Program-made: the position numbers and the translations under genes | Notes under the pieces: generated by a model | Databases searched by the model: none | The model's input: the letters and a program-made list of their open reading frames with translations, nothing else | Told to the model about the DNA's origin: nothing | In this document: positions 46,715 through 54,973 of the stretch, piece by piece | How positions within the stretch are numbered: position 1 is the stretch's first letter | Layout of the letters: every line of letters begins with the position of its first letter | Source: Legionella bozemanae | Lineage (GTDB): Bacteria; Pseudomonadota; Gammaproteobacteria; Legionellales; Legionellaceae | NCBI RefSeq assembly: GCF_001648595.1 | Contig: NZ_LBAW01000013.1 | Coordinates: forward strand, 59,420 to 123,419 | Direction of reading: 5' to 3' | Length of the DNA: 64,000 nt

Positions 46715-47744
46715 GATCGATTCCTTGATTCGAATGGGGAAGAAAGACTCGTCCACCCATAGTTTGAAAATTCCTGAATGCCCATAAACTGGGGCTTACA
46801 AAGATACGTTGGATCCATCGATAAGGACAACCTTGATTGTCGTAGGTTGGCGTAAATCGCTCTCGTGCGTGCAGCGTAAAACGATTGTCCACATACACTA
46901 ATTTCTCTGGAGTAATTTGAATGACTTCCGCTGTTTCTTTGATTGCTTGATGGAAATGAGCTAACGCCATTTTGGCTGCATGATTGATGGGTAACATCAT
47001 ATTCGAATAAAAAGCAACAGACACCCGTGGTTTATTTAATGTTCCTCTTAAGACAGGACATTTAACCATTGCTTCATGAGAAAAAATTTCGCGCCATCGA
47101 TAGGGGAGGTTTAAATAAAAGTTCTCTCCGAATAAAATCTTCAAATCATGGGTGCTTAATAATTTTAAGGATTTTCGAGTATCTGCGATAAGTGTTTTTG
47201 TTGGTTCAATGGTTTCATCAATTCGAATACCTAGAAAGAATATACCCGATGGTGAATAATCATCTTCAGCAACATACTGTAATGCCGCATTTTCAATATG
47301 AAAATCAAGCTCTACTTCAGAACCCAATCCTGTATAATCAAATTGATTTTGGGCTTGTGGCGTTAAATTATTAACAAGCTCTTGCCCCTCAAAATAGATG
47401 GAGTAGGGTTCGCCCACCAAGGCAGCAAAAGCAGTGATGATGTTTTCACTAAGAGTTCCAGATTTAAACAGCTTACCTGTTTGCTCGAAGTCCGGACTTC
47501 CATAAATGGCTTCATCGATTGGAACATTGTTAATTACTACTGCAGAGACTAGCTTACTAGCACTGCGTTGAATTGTTAGTGTATTAATTAATGTTTCTGG
47601 TAATACCCCGTATATTTTTTTCCTCAGTAATTGAATGTAGTGTTCTCCACCTAAAGGGTCATAGGGGATATCGTTAAATTCCTGTATTAGTTTTTGTTTC
47701 TCCTTATTATTTAGAGTGATTTCAATAATATTTTTTTCATCCAT
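46683..47744 (-). CDS. Fe(II)/2-oxoglutarate-dependent amino-acid hydroxylase, VioC/AsnO (clavaminate synthase-like) family
   Basis: A 353-aa non-heme iron oxygenase. The iron triad is H149-x-E151 (in DFHIENAALQY) and H292 (in FTLHARERFTPTYD), the H-x-E form used by clavaminate synthase, AsnO and VioC rather than H-x-D. R313 in YRWIQRIFVS is the expected 2-oxoglutarate arginine. Length and spacing match VioC (358 aa). Known members hydroxylate the beta carbon of free arginine or asparagine. Inferred: makes a hydroxylated amino acid for the downstream ligase. It is the first gene of the six-gene minus-strand operon. Confidence 0.9.
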   Translation of the reverse strand: MDEKNIIEITLNNKEKQKLIQEFNDIPYDPLGGEHYIQLLRKKIYGVLPETLINTLTIQRSASKLVSAVVINNVPIDEAIYGSPDFEQTGKLFKSGTLSENIITAFAALVGEPYSIYFEGQELVNNLTPQAQNQFDYTGLGSEVELDFHIENAALQYVAEDDYSPSGIFFLGIRIDETIEPTKTLIADTRKSLKLLSTHDLKILFGENFYLNLPYRWREIFSHEAMVKCPVLRGTLNKPRVSVAFYSNMMLPINHAAKMALAHFHQAIKETAEVIQITPEKLVYVDNRFTLHARERFTPTYDNQGCPYRWIQRIFVSPSLWAFRNFQTMGGRVFLPHSNQGIDHVFSHIPEVA

Positions 47745-48113
47745 AATAATTCCATATTTAAATCCTATAATTCTGATTAAAAAAATCAGTCCTTTTTTTC
47801 AAAGTTATCTTTAGCTGGTAGACTTCATATCTAAACTTATAAAATATATTTTTTCCTTATAGATTGAACTCGATTAATTTGAACATTGAATATAAAAGGA
47901 AAAAATTATTTTATTTTTATGTAAATTTCGGAGTTAAATAATGATCAATTTAGACAAAAGAAAATCAATAAAAACAAATCCAATTTATTGACAAGCCTCT
48001 TTTCGTAGAACTAGAATCATTGTTTTTTATTAGATTTTACTAGAGAGCATCTTCATTTGGTTTTTAAAGCAAAAAAATGAGGAGCACTTTCTAAAGTACA
48101 GGATGTTGCATTG
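47745..48113. other. Divergent intergenic promoter region
   Basis: 369 AT-rich bases between the divergent hydroxylase and 470-aa genes. They hold the sigma70-like promoter listed at 47988-48017 and presumably the promoter of the minus-strand operon. No ORF or repeat seen. Confidence 0.55.
47988..48017 (+). promoter_or_regulatory. Sigma70-like promoter for the 470-aa gene
   Basis: TTGACA at 47988-47993 and TAGAAT at 48012-48017 with an 18-base spacer, about 97 bases before the ATG. The -35 box is a perfect consensus and the -10 box has one mismatch. Confidence 0.55.
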
Positions 48114-49523
48114 ATGTTTACAGAGGTTGATGAAAGAAAGGGATTGGTTAAATGTTTTTGGTCAGATATTCGTCATCGTTTTGCAAAAGTAGAGCCTGTA
48201 TTTACAAGTATCGTAGATCAGTTATCGCCGAATCAATCTTACCCTCTTTATATCGCTTATTATCTTTATGGTGATACCGATGCTGACACATGCAGCTCCT
48301 TATTTCCTAATATAAATGGAGACTACTACCGAATCACGGATCCCAATGTTCCACAAGATATTCTTCAGCATCTTGGATATAGTGTAAATGGCACACCTTT
48401 AGGCATGATTCTTGAGAAAGAGCTTGAGTGTTATATCGATTTGAAAAATGAACAAATCACAATTCCTTGGCTTGTTTATAAACCTGGGGATATTTTCCCT
48501 CTCTCAACCATTTTAAATAAAAGAAAAAGTCATGTTTATACGCCCAATGGATTATTGTCTTCAACAGCCGGAGCACGATCAACATTTATGTTACCTAATA
48601 TAGGAGCAACTCTAAATCATTCAAATTTACAGCGAGATTTTAATATTAAAAGTCGACCAGCAAAATCACTATATGAGCATTGGCAAGTTTTTCGAGAGGT
48701 AGTCAATAGTAATGTAATTAGTACTGATTGGCGTTGTTGTATTGTTTATTTCTCGGAGAATTGGTTAATTAGTTTGCATAATGATGCGGATTGGAAAACT
48801 TTAAAACAATATTTGCACGAATTGGCATGGTATCGATATGAGTATGAGCGAAACAGAATTTATTATGACATCACTTTTTCAATCATACAAAAAAATCGTA
48901 ATTTAAAACCCAATCCTTACCTTGTCGATACAGCGAAACATTTATTTGCTACTGCTTTGGGGGCTGCTCCTGGTTATGCTCCTGCAACAGATAATGACGC
49001 TTTGCCGGTAGATATTTTGCAGCAAGCTTTTGTGGAGTCTTATGGCTTAAAAAAATATAGGCCAACAGTGATGCAACCTAAGCATTTTAATTTTCAAACA
49101 GATTATTTCCCAATATATTATTCATTACAGCATCCCGCTACTCGTATATTCTCGCCAAGATCACGGCTTGCCTCCAGTACAATAAATGAAGTGCGCGAAC
49201 TAGAACGTATCATGAATATTTTCATTGAAGAATTATCAAAAGATGGAGCGTTGTCTTCTGATACTGTTGTTGGACAAATAGCAAAATTTGTTAAGTTCAG
49301 CTACTTTCATAATGCTATAGATACTCATAACATTCTTAGAAACTCTCTCGAGCTGTTAAATAGTGACAAGCGGTTTAATGATACTTTATTCCCACATACA
49401 TCAGAAGCATTATTTGCAGCAGATGCTTCTTTCTTAAGAGGATGTGTTAGTATAGGTTCTGCTGCAATACCAACACAGCAAAAAACACATTGTCCCAATG
49501 AACATGCTGCAATACCAGAGTAA
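48114..49523 (+). CDS. Unknown 469-aa protein between the two biosynthetic operons
   Basis: Not recognised. Soluble, aromatic-rich (many Tyr and Phe), with no signal peptide or membrane helix. Notable segments are YLYGDTDADTCSSLFPNING, NIGATLNHSNLQRDFNIKSR, STDWRCCIVYFSENWLISLH, and the C-terminal FAADASFLRGCVSIGSAAIP. The ORF begins at a TTG one codon earlier; the ATG at 48114 is preferred. Its 3' end overlaps the end of the convergent MFS gene by 90 bases. Its place between two natural-product operons suggests a linked biosynthetic or regulatory role, but nothing in the sequence proves it. Confidence 0.75.
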   Translation: MFTEVDERKGLVKCFWSDIRHRFAKVEPVFTSIVDQLSPNQSYPLYIAYYLYGDTDADTCSSLFPNINGDYYRITDPNVPQDILQHLGYSVNGTPLGMILEKELECYIDLKNEQITIPWLVYKPGDIFPLSTILNKRKSHVYTPNGLLSSTAGARSTFMLPNIGATLNHSNLQRDFNIKSRPAKSLYEHWQVFREVVNSNVISTDWRCCIVYFSENWLISLHNDADWKTLKQYLHELAWYRYEYERNRIYYDITFSIIQKNRNLKPNPYLVDTAKHLFATALGAAPGYAPATDNDALPVDILQQAFVESYGLKKYRPTVMQPKHFNFQTDYFPIYYSLQHPATRIFSPRSRLASSTINEVRELERIMNIFIEELSKDGALSSDTVVGQIAKFVKFSYFHNAIDTHNILRNSLELLNSDKRFNDTLFPHTSEALFAADASFLRGCVSIGSAAIPTQQKTHCPNEHAAIPE

Positions 49524-50654
49524 ATTTCCCCCCCAATTTTGATATATGATACCTCCTAGGGCTGGTCCAATGACATTGCTTACTGCAAATGCAGTTTGAA
49601 ATAATCCTAAGCTTTGTCCTTTTTTCTGATTGCTACTTTGCTCATAACATAAAAGTTGGGCTGTAGAGATAAAGAGCATTTCACCAGTTGTCCAAATAAT
49701 GCATGAGAAAATAGCCAGCACAAATACAGAAGAATAGCTTAAAACCAACATTCCTATTCCCATTAATAAAGCACCAAGTCCTGTCACTAATAATTTATTT
49801 TGCCCACCTACTAAGGCCGTCAATGGAGCTTGGAAAAAGACAATTAGAAAAGTATCTAAGATAAATAAAATACTTACGGCCCTAATACCTAAATGTGGAA
49901 ATGACTTTTGAATATAGAGAGGATAAGTAGTGCTTAACTGGGCAATAATTAACCCAACAAGAAAAACACATGCAATAACCAATAATAAAATCATTTGAGA
50001 TGCATTTGAATGATCGTAGTGATGCTGCCCTTTGATTGGTAATAGTACAGTAGTACCCGTATTTTTCTGAAATAAAAGATAAAGTGCAGAACACAAAAGC
50101 AATACGCTTGATAAACAAAAAATTGACTGAAATCCATAAGTAGTCATGCTAGCAATAAGAACTCCTGATAATCCTAACCCAAAATTAGCAGCAACATGGG
50201 AAATACTAATCGTTTTATATCGTAAATTTGTATCATTTCGACACAAGCTAAGCATCCATACATTATTGGAGGTTTTAAATCCATAAGCTGCAAATCCAAG
50301 CAAAAACATATTAGCCATTAGTGCAAAGGCTGAATGTAAGTTAGTTAAAAGAAAAAACGTTGTAGATTGCACTAAAAGGCTAAAGATTGAAATAAGACGA
50401 GGTGAAAACATATCTGACAATTTACCAGTAATAAGTCCACCTAAAACAGTACCCAAACCGTAACAAGAAAGTAATAATCCAGCCATGGATGGAGTAAAGT
50501 GCCTAATAGTAACAAAGTAGAGCGACAGGAAAAAACAAATACCAATAGTAAGCGTATTAATACAAATTAGTATAATACCCTGCCAACAAAGTTTAGGTAA
50601 TCCTTTATAATTTGCTGCATATTTTCTAGCGAAAGTTGTTAAATAATCCGTCAT
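49434..50654 (-). CDS. MFS transporter of the borosin-like operon
   Basis: A 406-aa protein with about 12 hydrophobic helices. The loop 2-3 region has GKLSDMFSPRLISIF, a variant of the MFS signature; the last part has GQSLGLFQTAFAVSNVIGPALGG, as in drug-efflux members. It begins 2 bases after the stop of the methyltransferase gene, so the two are almost surely cotranscribed. A likely exporter of the modified peptide or its products. It is similar in type to the MFS at 41585-42793 but differs clearly in sequence. Confidence 0.88.
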   Translation of the reverse strand: MTDYLTTFARKYAANYKGLPKLCWQGIILICINTLTIGICFFLSLYFVTIRHFTPSMAGLLLSCYGLGTVLGGLITGKLSDMFSPRLISIFSLLVQSTTFFLLTNLHSAFALMANMFLLGFAAYGFKTSNNVWMLSLCRNDTNLRYKTISISHVAANFGLGLSGVLIASMTTYGFQSIFCLSSVLLLCSALYLLFQKNTGTTVLLPIKGQHHYDHSNASQMILLLVIACVFLVGLIIAQLSTTYPLYIQKSFPHLGIRAVSILFILDTFLIVFFQAPLTALVGGQNKLLVTGLGALLMGIGMLVLSYSSVFVLAIFSCIIWTTGEMLFISTAQLLCYEQSSNQKKGQSLGLFQTAFAVSNVIGPALGGIIYQNWGGNLLWYCSMFIGTMCFLLCWYCSRTYTNTSS

Positions 50655-50656
50655 TT

Positions 50657-51442
50657 TTATATTAATCCAAATGCACTTAATATTGCCTCATTACAATGAG
50701 CTTTTTTTACAGGGGGAATATATAAGGTTGAAATAGTCGATAATTGAATATCCGGTAAATACTGTAACTGCGTACGGGTTATTCTAGGATCTAAACCAGG
50801 ATATTGTGCGGCTTCATAGATAATAATTTCATCTATAGGTTGATAAAAATGCTTCAAATAATCCAATAAGAGCAAAATCCCCATCTTTTTATTATTTGTT
50901 GATTCATGATCAATAATGCCTACTGCATCAATTTGCCACAAGATTAAGTGTGACGAAGGATTTAATTGTCGCTGGTGAATTAAAAAATCCGATGCTTCGA
51001 ATGATTGACATCCTAAAGAGCCAGGATCTATCAATAGATCAGCAAAAAGACAAGCCTCCGCAGAAATAGCAGGTAAGATTTTTGCAAAATAACCTTTTTT
51101 TTGCGCTTGTTTAACTGCTTCTAATCCTGGTTTGGAAAAAACACAGGGATGGCCATATAGTGCAAAGCATACATGCTTCTTTTGATATAGATGCTCTAAA
51201 ACATAATTAGTAATACGCTGATAGGCTTCTGTACGAAGAGAGCATGATTCATATAAAAAGTCCAATGATTCTGTATTTTGATTTTGTTTTTGTATCCATG
51301 ACTTCAGAACAGGATCATTCACTAAATAAAGAACGATATCAGACTGTTGTATATAAGCAATTGCCTCTGTGGTTAAATGAGCGAAAAACTTAATTCCACA
51401 TCCAACAACAACCAGTGAAGATGTATTTGGATTTATTTGCAT
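50657..51442 (-). CDS. Borosin-type peptide backbone alpha-N-methyltransferase (tetrapyrrole methylase fold)
   Basis: A 261-aa SAM-dependent enzyme. Seen: N-terminal SLVVVGCGIKFFAHLTTEAI (tetrapyrrole-methylase first strand); FALYGHPCVFSKPGLEAV (G-H-P loop); ILPAISAEACLFADLLIDPG; LGCQSFEASDFLIHQRQ; and LILWQIDAVGIIDHE. The run Gly-Cys-Gln-Ser-Phe-Glu-Ala-(S/T)-Asp-Phe and the ISAE-x-CLFADL segment are, from recalled family knowledge, characteristic of the borosin methyltransferases (OphMA, and SonM of split borosins) and distinct from cobalamin methylases. No cobalamin or heme genes are nearby. It lies 26 bases after the 62-aa peptide gene and 2 bases before an MFS gene. Confidence 0.88.
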   Translation of the reverse strand: MQINPNTSSLVVVGCGIKFFAHLTTEAIAYIQQSDIVLYLVNDPVLKSWIQKQNQNTESLDFLYESCSLRTEAYQRITNYVLEHLYQKKHVCFALYGHPCVFSKPGLEAVKQAQKKGYFAKILPAISAEACLFADLLIDPGSLGCQSFEASDFLIHQRQLNPSSHLILWQIDAVGIIDHESTNNKKMGILLLLDYLKHFYQPIDEIIIYEAAQYPGLDPRITRTQLQYLPDIQLSTISTLYIPPVKKAHCNEAILSAFGLI

Positions 51443-51468
51443 ATCTAATGCTAAAACATCTTGAAAGT

Positions 51469-51657
51469 CTAGAGATCAAAAATTGTGGTTCGATCAGCAA
51501 GTATTGCTTTTTCATTGAATAGAGCTTTTAGAAACGAGGCATCGTTATTAGCAAATACTTGCTGTATGTTAACATCTTTTTCTTTTAATAGCTCATCAAG
51601 ATTTATTTTATGGTGAGTTGTGCTAGCCAGTTGTTCGAAAAGCGTTACGATACTCAT
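51469..51657 (-). CDS. Candidate split-borosin precursor peptide
   Basis: A 62-aa peptide. Residues 1-47 form predicted amphipathic helices (VTLFEQLASTTHHKINLDEL; VNIQQVFANNDASFLKALF), matching the helical binding domain of split-borosin precursors, where a helix, a short DE(Q/E)-type turn and a second helix precede the core. The last 13-15 residues (NEKAILADRTTIFDL) form a short tail without Cys, a candidate core for backbone N-methylation. GAGGG lies 8 bases before the ATG. The gene is directly upstream of the methyltransferase in the same operon, as in known split pathways. The core boundaries are a guess. Confidence 0.75.
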   Translation of the reverse strand: MSIVTLFEQLASTTHHKINLDELLKEKDVNIQQVFANNDASFLKALFNEKAILADRTTIFDL

Positions 51658-51738
51658 AGCAGATCCCTCATTGATTAAATTTTGATTTTAGCATGAGGTT
51701 ATAATAGTTTAAACCTTATCAAGTTTAATTTTGATTTA

Positions 51739-51915
51739 TTACACAAATTCCATTAGCACTAGATTAAAATGATCTTCCTCAAAATCATGACACACCCATT
51801 GTGCTCCACGATTGCAGCCGATATTAAGATAGTCAGGAAAATTCCATGGTAAAGCATGATGTTTTTCTAAATTTATTCCATCCATAATACTCATTATATT
51901 TTCAAACCAACTCAT
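51739..51915 (-). CDS. Small 58-aa protein coupled to the LOG-family gene
   Basis: Begins MSWFENIMSIMDGINLEKHH and continues with PWNFPDYLNIGCNRGAQW. The ATG lies inside the last codons of the LOG gene (14-base overlap), an arrangement typical of translational coupling. Trp/His/Cys-rich; no family recognised. It is 81 bases upstream of the borosin precursor on the same strand. Confidence 0.55.
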   Translation of the reverse strand: MSWFENIMSIMDGINLEKHHALPWNFPDYLNIGCNRGAQWVCHDFEEDHFNLVLMEFV

Positions 51916-52480
51916 GTTTCTTATCCATTATAAAAACTTCTTCTGATTGAATTAAATGATTAAGTAAACTACTGGGGTCGGTGTGTATCATAGGAATACC
52001 AGATTGCTTAGCGTGTATAAATCCATTTTCTTGACAATGCTCAATAAAACTAAATAGTTTTACAAAATATTCATCTACGTTAAGGAATCCTATCTTTTTG
52101 TTAAGTTCACCTATTTTTATTGCATTCCAGGTTTCAATTGCTTCTTCTAGTGTTCCTAGGCCACCAGGCATAACTATAAATGCATCCGCCAATTGTTGAA
52201 GCATTTTTTTTCGTTCTTGCATTGAATCAACTACATGAAGCTCATCTAGAGTATCTAACGGTTTTTCTTTGTCTAAAAGATGAGTAGTTATAACCCCTAT
52301 TACTTTGCCATCCAATTCTTTAACTGTAGTTGCTAATAAACCCATCATCCCTAGACTAGAGCCACCATAGACAAGTGTTAGCCCGTGATCAACAATTTCA
52401 TGAGCAAACTTAATAACAGCTTGTTTAAATGCAACATTGTTTCCAAAACTAGCTCCTAAGTACACACAGATTGTTTTCAT
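51902..52480 (-). CDS. LOG-family protein (cytokinin-activating phosphoribohydrolase type)
   Basis: A 192-aa Rossmann-like hydrolase. Seen: ICVYLGASFGNN; LVYGGSSLGMMG; and the signature MPGGLGTLEEAIETWN (PGG-x-GT-x-x-E). Known members cleave nucleoside 5'-monophosphates (cytokinin riboside monophosphates in plants and bacteria), releasing a base and ribose phosphate. Upstream it is preceded by a 570-base gene-free region. It may head a longer operon into the borosin genes, or be unrelated. Confidence 0.92.
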   Translation of the reverse strand: MKTICVYLGASFGNNVAFKQAVIKFAHEIVDHGLTLVYGGSSLGMMGLLATTVKELDGKVIGVITTHLLDKEKPLDTLDELHVVDSMQERKKMLQQLADAFIVMPGGLGTLEEAIETWNAIKIGELNKKIGFLNVDEYFVKLFSFIEHCQENGFIHAKQSGIPMIHTDPSSLLNHLIQSEEVFIMDKKHELV

Positions 52481-53051
52481 ATTAAGTTCTCATTGCTGAT
52501 TTTTTTGTATCATACAAACAACAAGTAATGCATGGAAGACGTAATAATTACAGTATGTATTATTCTTGCAAATATCTCATCTAATTAGTCCCGCAAATTT
52601 TTTACCGGAATAATTTGATATTCTCCTCACCTCCAATAGGAGCTATCCATCATCTAGATAGAAAGCAAGCATTTGTTGTTGCAGTAGAATGGTTATAATG
52701 CTTTATGCTTTTTTGCTGAAGATGTTAGTAAGAAATTGGATGTAATAACAGCATTCTATTTTTTGTGTTTTGAGTAGTAGGGACATGAGTTGATATCGAA
52801 AACCAACCGATTTCATCGGAAGATGAAATTGATTAAACGTCGTGCTTATGGGTTGCAATTTTTTCTCCTTGACAAGCACGAGATACTTTTCCCGATTTTG
52901 AAGTAGGAGCTTTCATAGCCAATAAAGGCTAATGAGCAGGAAAAGAATCTCAATGGCTTGTCTGGTTAATTTGGGTAGGCATTTGAATTCATTCAAAGGA
53001 TTGAACTGGTTCAGCATTATGCTGAGTGAATAATCAATTGCGGAGAGTCTT
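52481..53051. other. Gene-free boundary region
   Basis: 571 AT-rich bases between LOG and the HTH gene. The only coding signal is the transposase remnant at 52787-52906. No tRNA, integrase or direct repeat was seen. It may mark the left edge of the mobile island. Confidence 0.5.
52787..52906 (+). pseudogene. C-terminal remnant of an ISL3-type transposase
   Basis: A frame of 39 codons ending in TAG reads KTNRFHRKMKLIKRRAYGLQ followed by FFLLD. The K-(L/V)-IKRRAYG motif is the hallmark C-terminus of ISL3-family transposases (usually NxKIKxIKRRAYGFRNF). The rest of the transposase is absent, so this is a decayed insertion sequence. Confidence 0.6.
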
Positions 53052-53327
53052 ATGCCTGCACAAAAAGCATCTAGGTTACATCTATTAAACGAATTCGAAT
53101 CAGCGCCACATTCTGCGCTTTTCAATCAACAAACCATCGCGGCAGTATTAAGCTGTTCCACCCAGTTACTTGAACGTAACCGTTGGGCGGTTGGTGGTGT
53201 TTCCTATTTAAAAATTGGTCGCAAAGTTTTGTACAGAAAAAGCGATGTGCTGAATTTTCTCCAACAACAAAAAGTTTATCACTCAACCAATGACGAAGGT
53301 CAGTTACAGCTCATTGAGAACGCATAA
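53052..53327 (+). CDS. Small HTH DNA-binding protein, AlpA/excisionase-like
   Basis: A 91-aa protein with a MerR-like winged helix of the HTH_17/AlpA type: the region QQTIAAVLSCSTQLLERNRW is the helix-turn-helix and VSYLKIGRKVLYRKSDVLNF is the wing with the final helix. Such proteins act as excisionases or regulators in integrative elements. GGAGAG precedes the ATG. It lies 65 bases before the DUF927 gene on the same strand. Confidence 0.85.
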   Translation: MPAQKASRLHLLNEFESAPHSALFNQQTIAAVLSCSTQLLERNRWAVGGVSYLKIGRKVLYRKSDVLNFLQQQKVYHSTNDEGQLQLIENA

Positions 53328-53392
53328 ATTAAAATTTGTCAGAAGGAATTTGCTTTATTCCGACGGTTTGACTGTTGTTTGGAGAATAATGT

Positions 53393-54973
53393 ATGTCACA
53401 AAATCATGTTATTGAATTGCCCAATACACCAAAGCTGCGTCCAGTATTTTGCGACTATGCTGGTGGTCGTTTTCGGCTAACTGCTGAGGGGTTAACCTTT
53501 ATCGGTCTTGATAAGGATGGCAATCCATTGCCACCTCGGTGGATATGCGCGCCATTGTATGTCGTTGCCAAAACCCGGGATGCTCAGAGCGGTGAATGGG
53601 GTCGGTTGTTGGAATGGCAGGATGATGACGGAATAACTCATCAGTGGGCAATGCCACTGGCTTTGTTGCAAGGTGATTCCTCCGATGTGAGGCGAGAGCT
53701 GGCACGATTGGGATTGAGTATTTCACCTAATAGGACTGCTCGCGATTTGTTAGCCTCCTATTTACAAGTCTTTCCAGTAGACGCACGTGCACGATGTGTT
53801 GATAAACTGGGTTGGCATGGCGATGTTTTTGTAACCACTTCCCAGTGTATCGGGCAATCAGCAGAGAAAATTGTATTCCAGAATACCAATGCCATTGAAC
53901 CAGCAATGCCCTCCAAGGGAAGCGTTGAGGAATGGCGAAACTCAATAGGTCGGCTGGCATCAGGCAACTCAAGACTGGTGTTTGCCATATCTGTAGCTCT
54001 TGCACCTGTATTGGCAAAAATTGTTGGCGAAGATTCAGGAGGTTTTCATTTCAGAGGCACATCCTCATCAGGCAAAAGCACTGCATTGAGTCTGGCTGCC
54101 TCGGTTTGGGGAAACCCACAATCCTATTGCCGTTTATGGCGCAGCACCACCAATGGCCTTGAAGGCTTGGCGTCATTACACAATGATGGATTGTTGATCC
54201 TTGATGAGCTCAGTCAAATCGATCCCAGAGAAGCAGGGGAGGCCGCTTATTTGCTAGCCAATGGTCAGGGAAAAACACGTGCTTCTCGTACTGGCACGGT
54301 CAGGCAATCTTCCCGATGGTCTTTATTTTTCTTGTCTGCTGGTGAGGAATCTTTGACGGAACTCATGGCAAAATCAGGACAGCGTATTAATGCAGGTCAG
54401 GAAATCAGGCTTGCTGATATCGAAGCGGATGCCGGTTGCGGGATGGGGATTTTTGAAACAATTCATGATCAATTAAGTCCAGCCAGCATGGCCTTATCAC
54501 TAAAGAAATACAGCAGCCGATATATTACCGACACCATTCAAACTTTTGTTGATGCAGTCATTCAATCCGATGCAACAGGCCAGATTATCCGTGTTGCCAG
54601 ACGCTTTGCATTAGTTGCTGCTGCGGGAGAACTGGCCAGTCAATTTGGTCTGACAGGGTGGCAAAAAGGCGAATCGTTCCAAGCTGCGAAGACTTGCTTT
54701 ACTGCATGGCAGGATGCTTTTGGAGTTGATGGCCACCGCGAAGATCGCGCCATTATGGCACAAGTGCGCGCTTTCTTTGAATCTCATGGTGCTAGTCGAT
54801 TTGATAACGCCAGCTCACCTAACAATGACAAAATTCTCAACCGGGCAGGATTTTATCATACAGATAGGGAAGGGTTTCGAATCTACATGGTGTTAACCGA
54901 GGCGTACAAAAATGAACTGTGCAAAGGATTTGATCAACGCACAGTGACAAGGGTTTTATTACACGCCGGCTAG
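53393..54973 (+). CDS. DUF927-domain ATPase, C-terminus cut by an in-frame amber codon
   Basis: A 526-aa protein of the DUF927 family found in integrative and conjugative elements and phages, thought to be helicase-like. Seen: N-terminal beta domain with PLYVVAKTRDAQSGEWGRL; Walker A FRGTSSSGKSTALSLAASVW; Walker B LLILDELSQIDPREAGEAAYL (split for brevity); and LFFLSAGEESLTEL. It is preceded by the HTH gene. The stop TAG at 54971-54973 falls just where the family continues with a tryptophan (TGG): the frame stays open beyond it for 34 further codons to TAA at 55078. The truncated protein probably retains its ATPase core; loss of the tail may or may not inactivate it. Confidence 0.85.
   Translation: MSQNHVIELPNTPKLRPVFCDYAGGRFRLTAEGLTFIGLDKDGNPLPPRWICAPLYVVAKTRDAQSGEWGRLLEWQDDDGITHQWAMPLALLQGDSSDVRRELARLGLSISPNRTARDLLASYLQVFPVDARARCVDKLGWHGDVFVTTSQCIGQSAEKIVFQNTNAIEPAMPSKGSVEEWRNSIGRLASGNSRLVFAISVALAPVLAKIVGEDSGGFHFRGTSSSGKSTALSLAASVWGNPQSYCRLWRSTTNGLEGLASLHNDGLLILDELSQIDPREAGEAAYLLANGQGKTRASRTGTVRQSSRWSLFFLSAGEESLTELMAKSGQRINAGQEIRLADIEADAGCGMGIFETIHDQLSPASMALSLKKYSSRYITDTIQTFVDAVIQSDATGQIIRVARRFALVAAAGELASQFGLTGWQKGESFQAAKTCFTAWQDAFGVDGHREDRAIMAQVRAFFESHGASRFDNASSPNNDKILNRAGFYHTDREGFRIYMVLTEAYKNELCKGFDQRTVTRVLLHAG

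Noticed and set aside
50657..51442. Annotation as a cobalamin (precorrin) or siroheme methyltransferase
   Set aside because: The fold is shared, but no tetrapyrrole genes are near, and the GCQSFEA and ISAE-x-CLFADL segments fit the borosin branch better.
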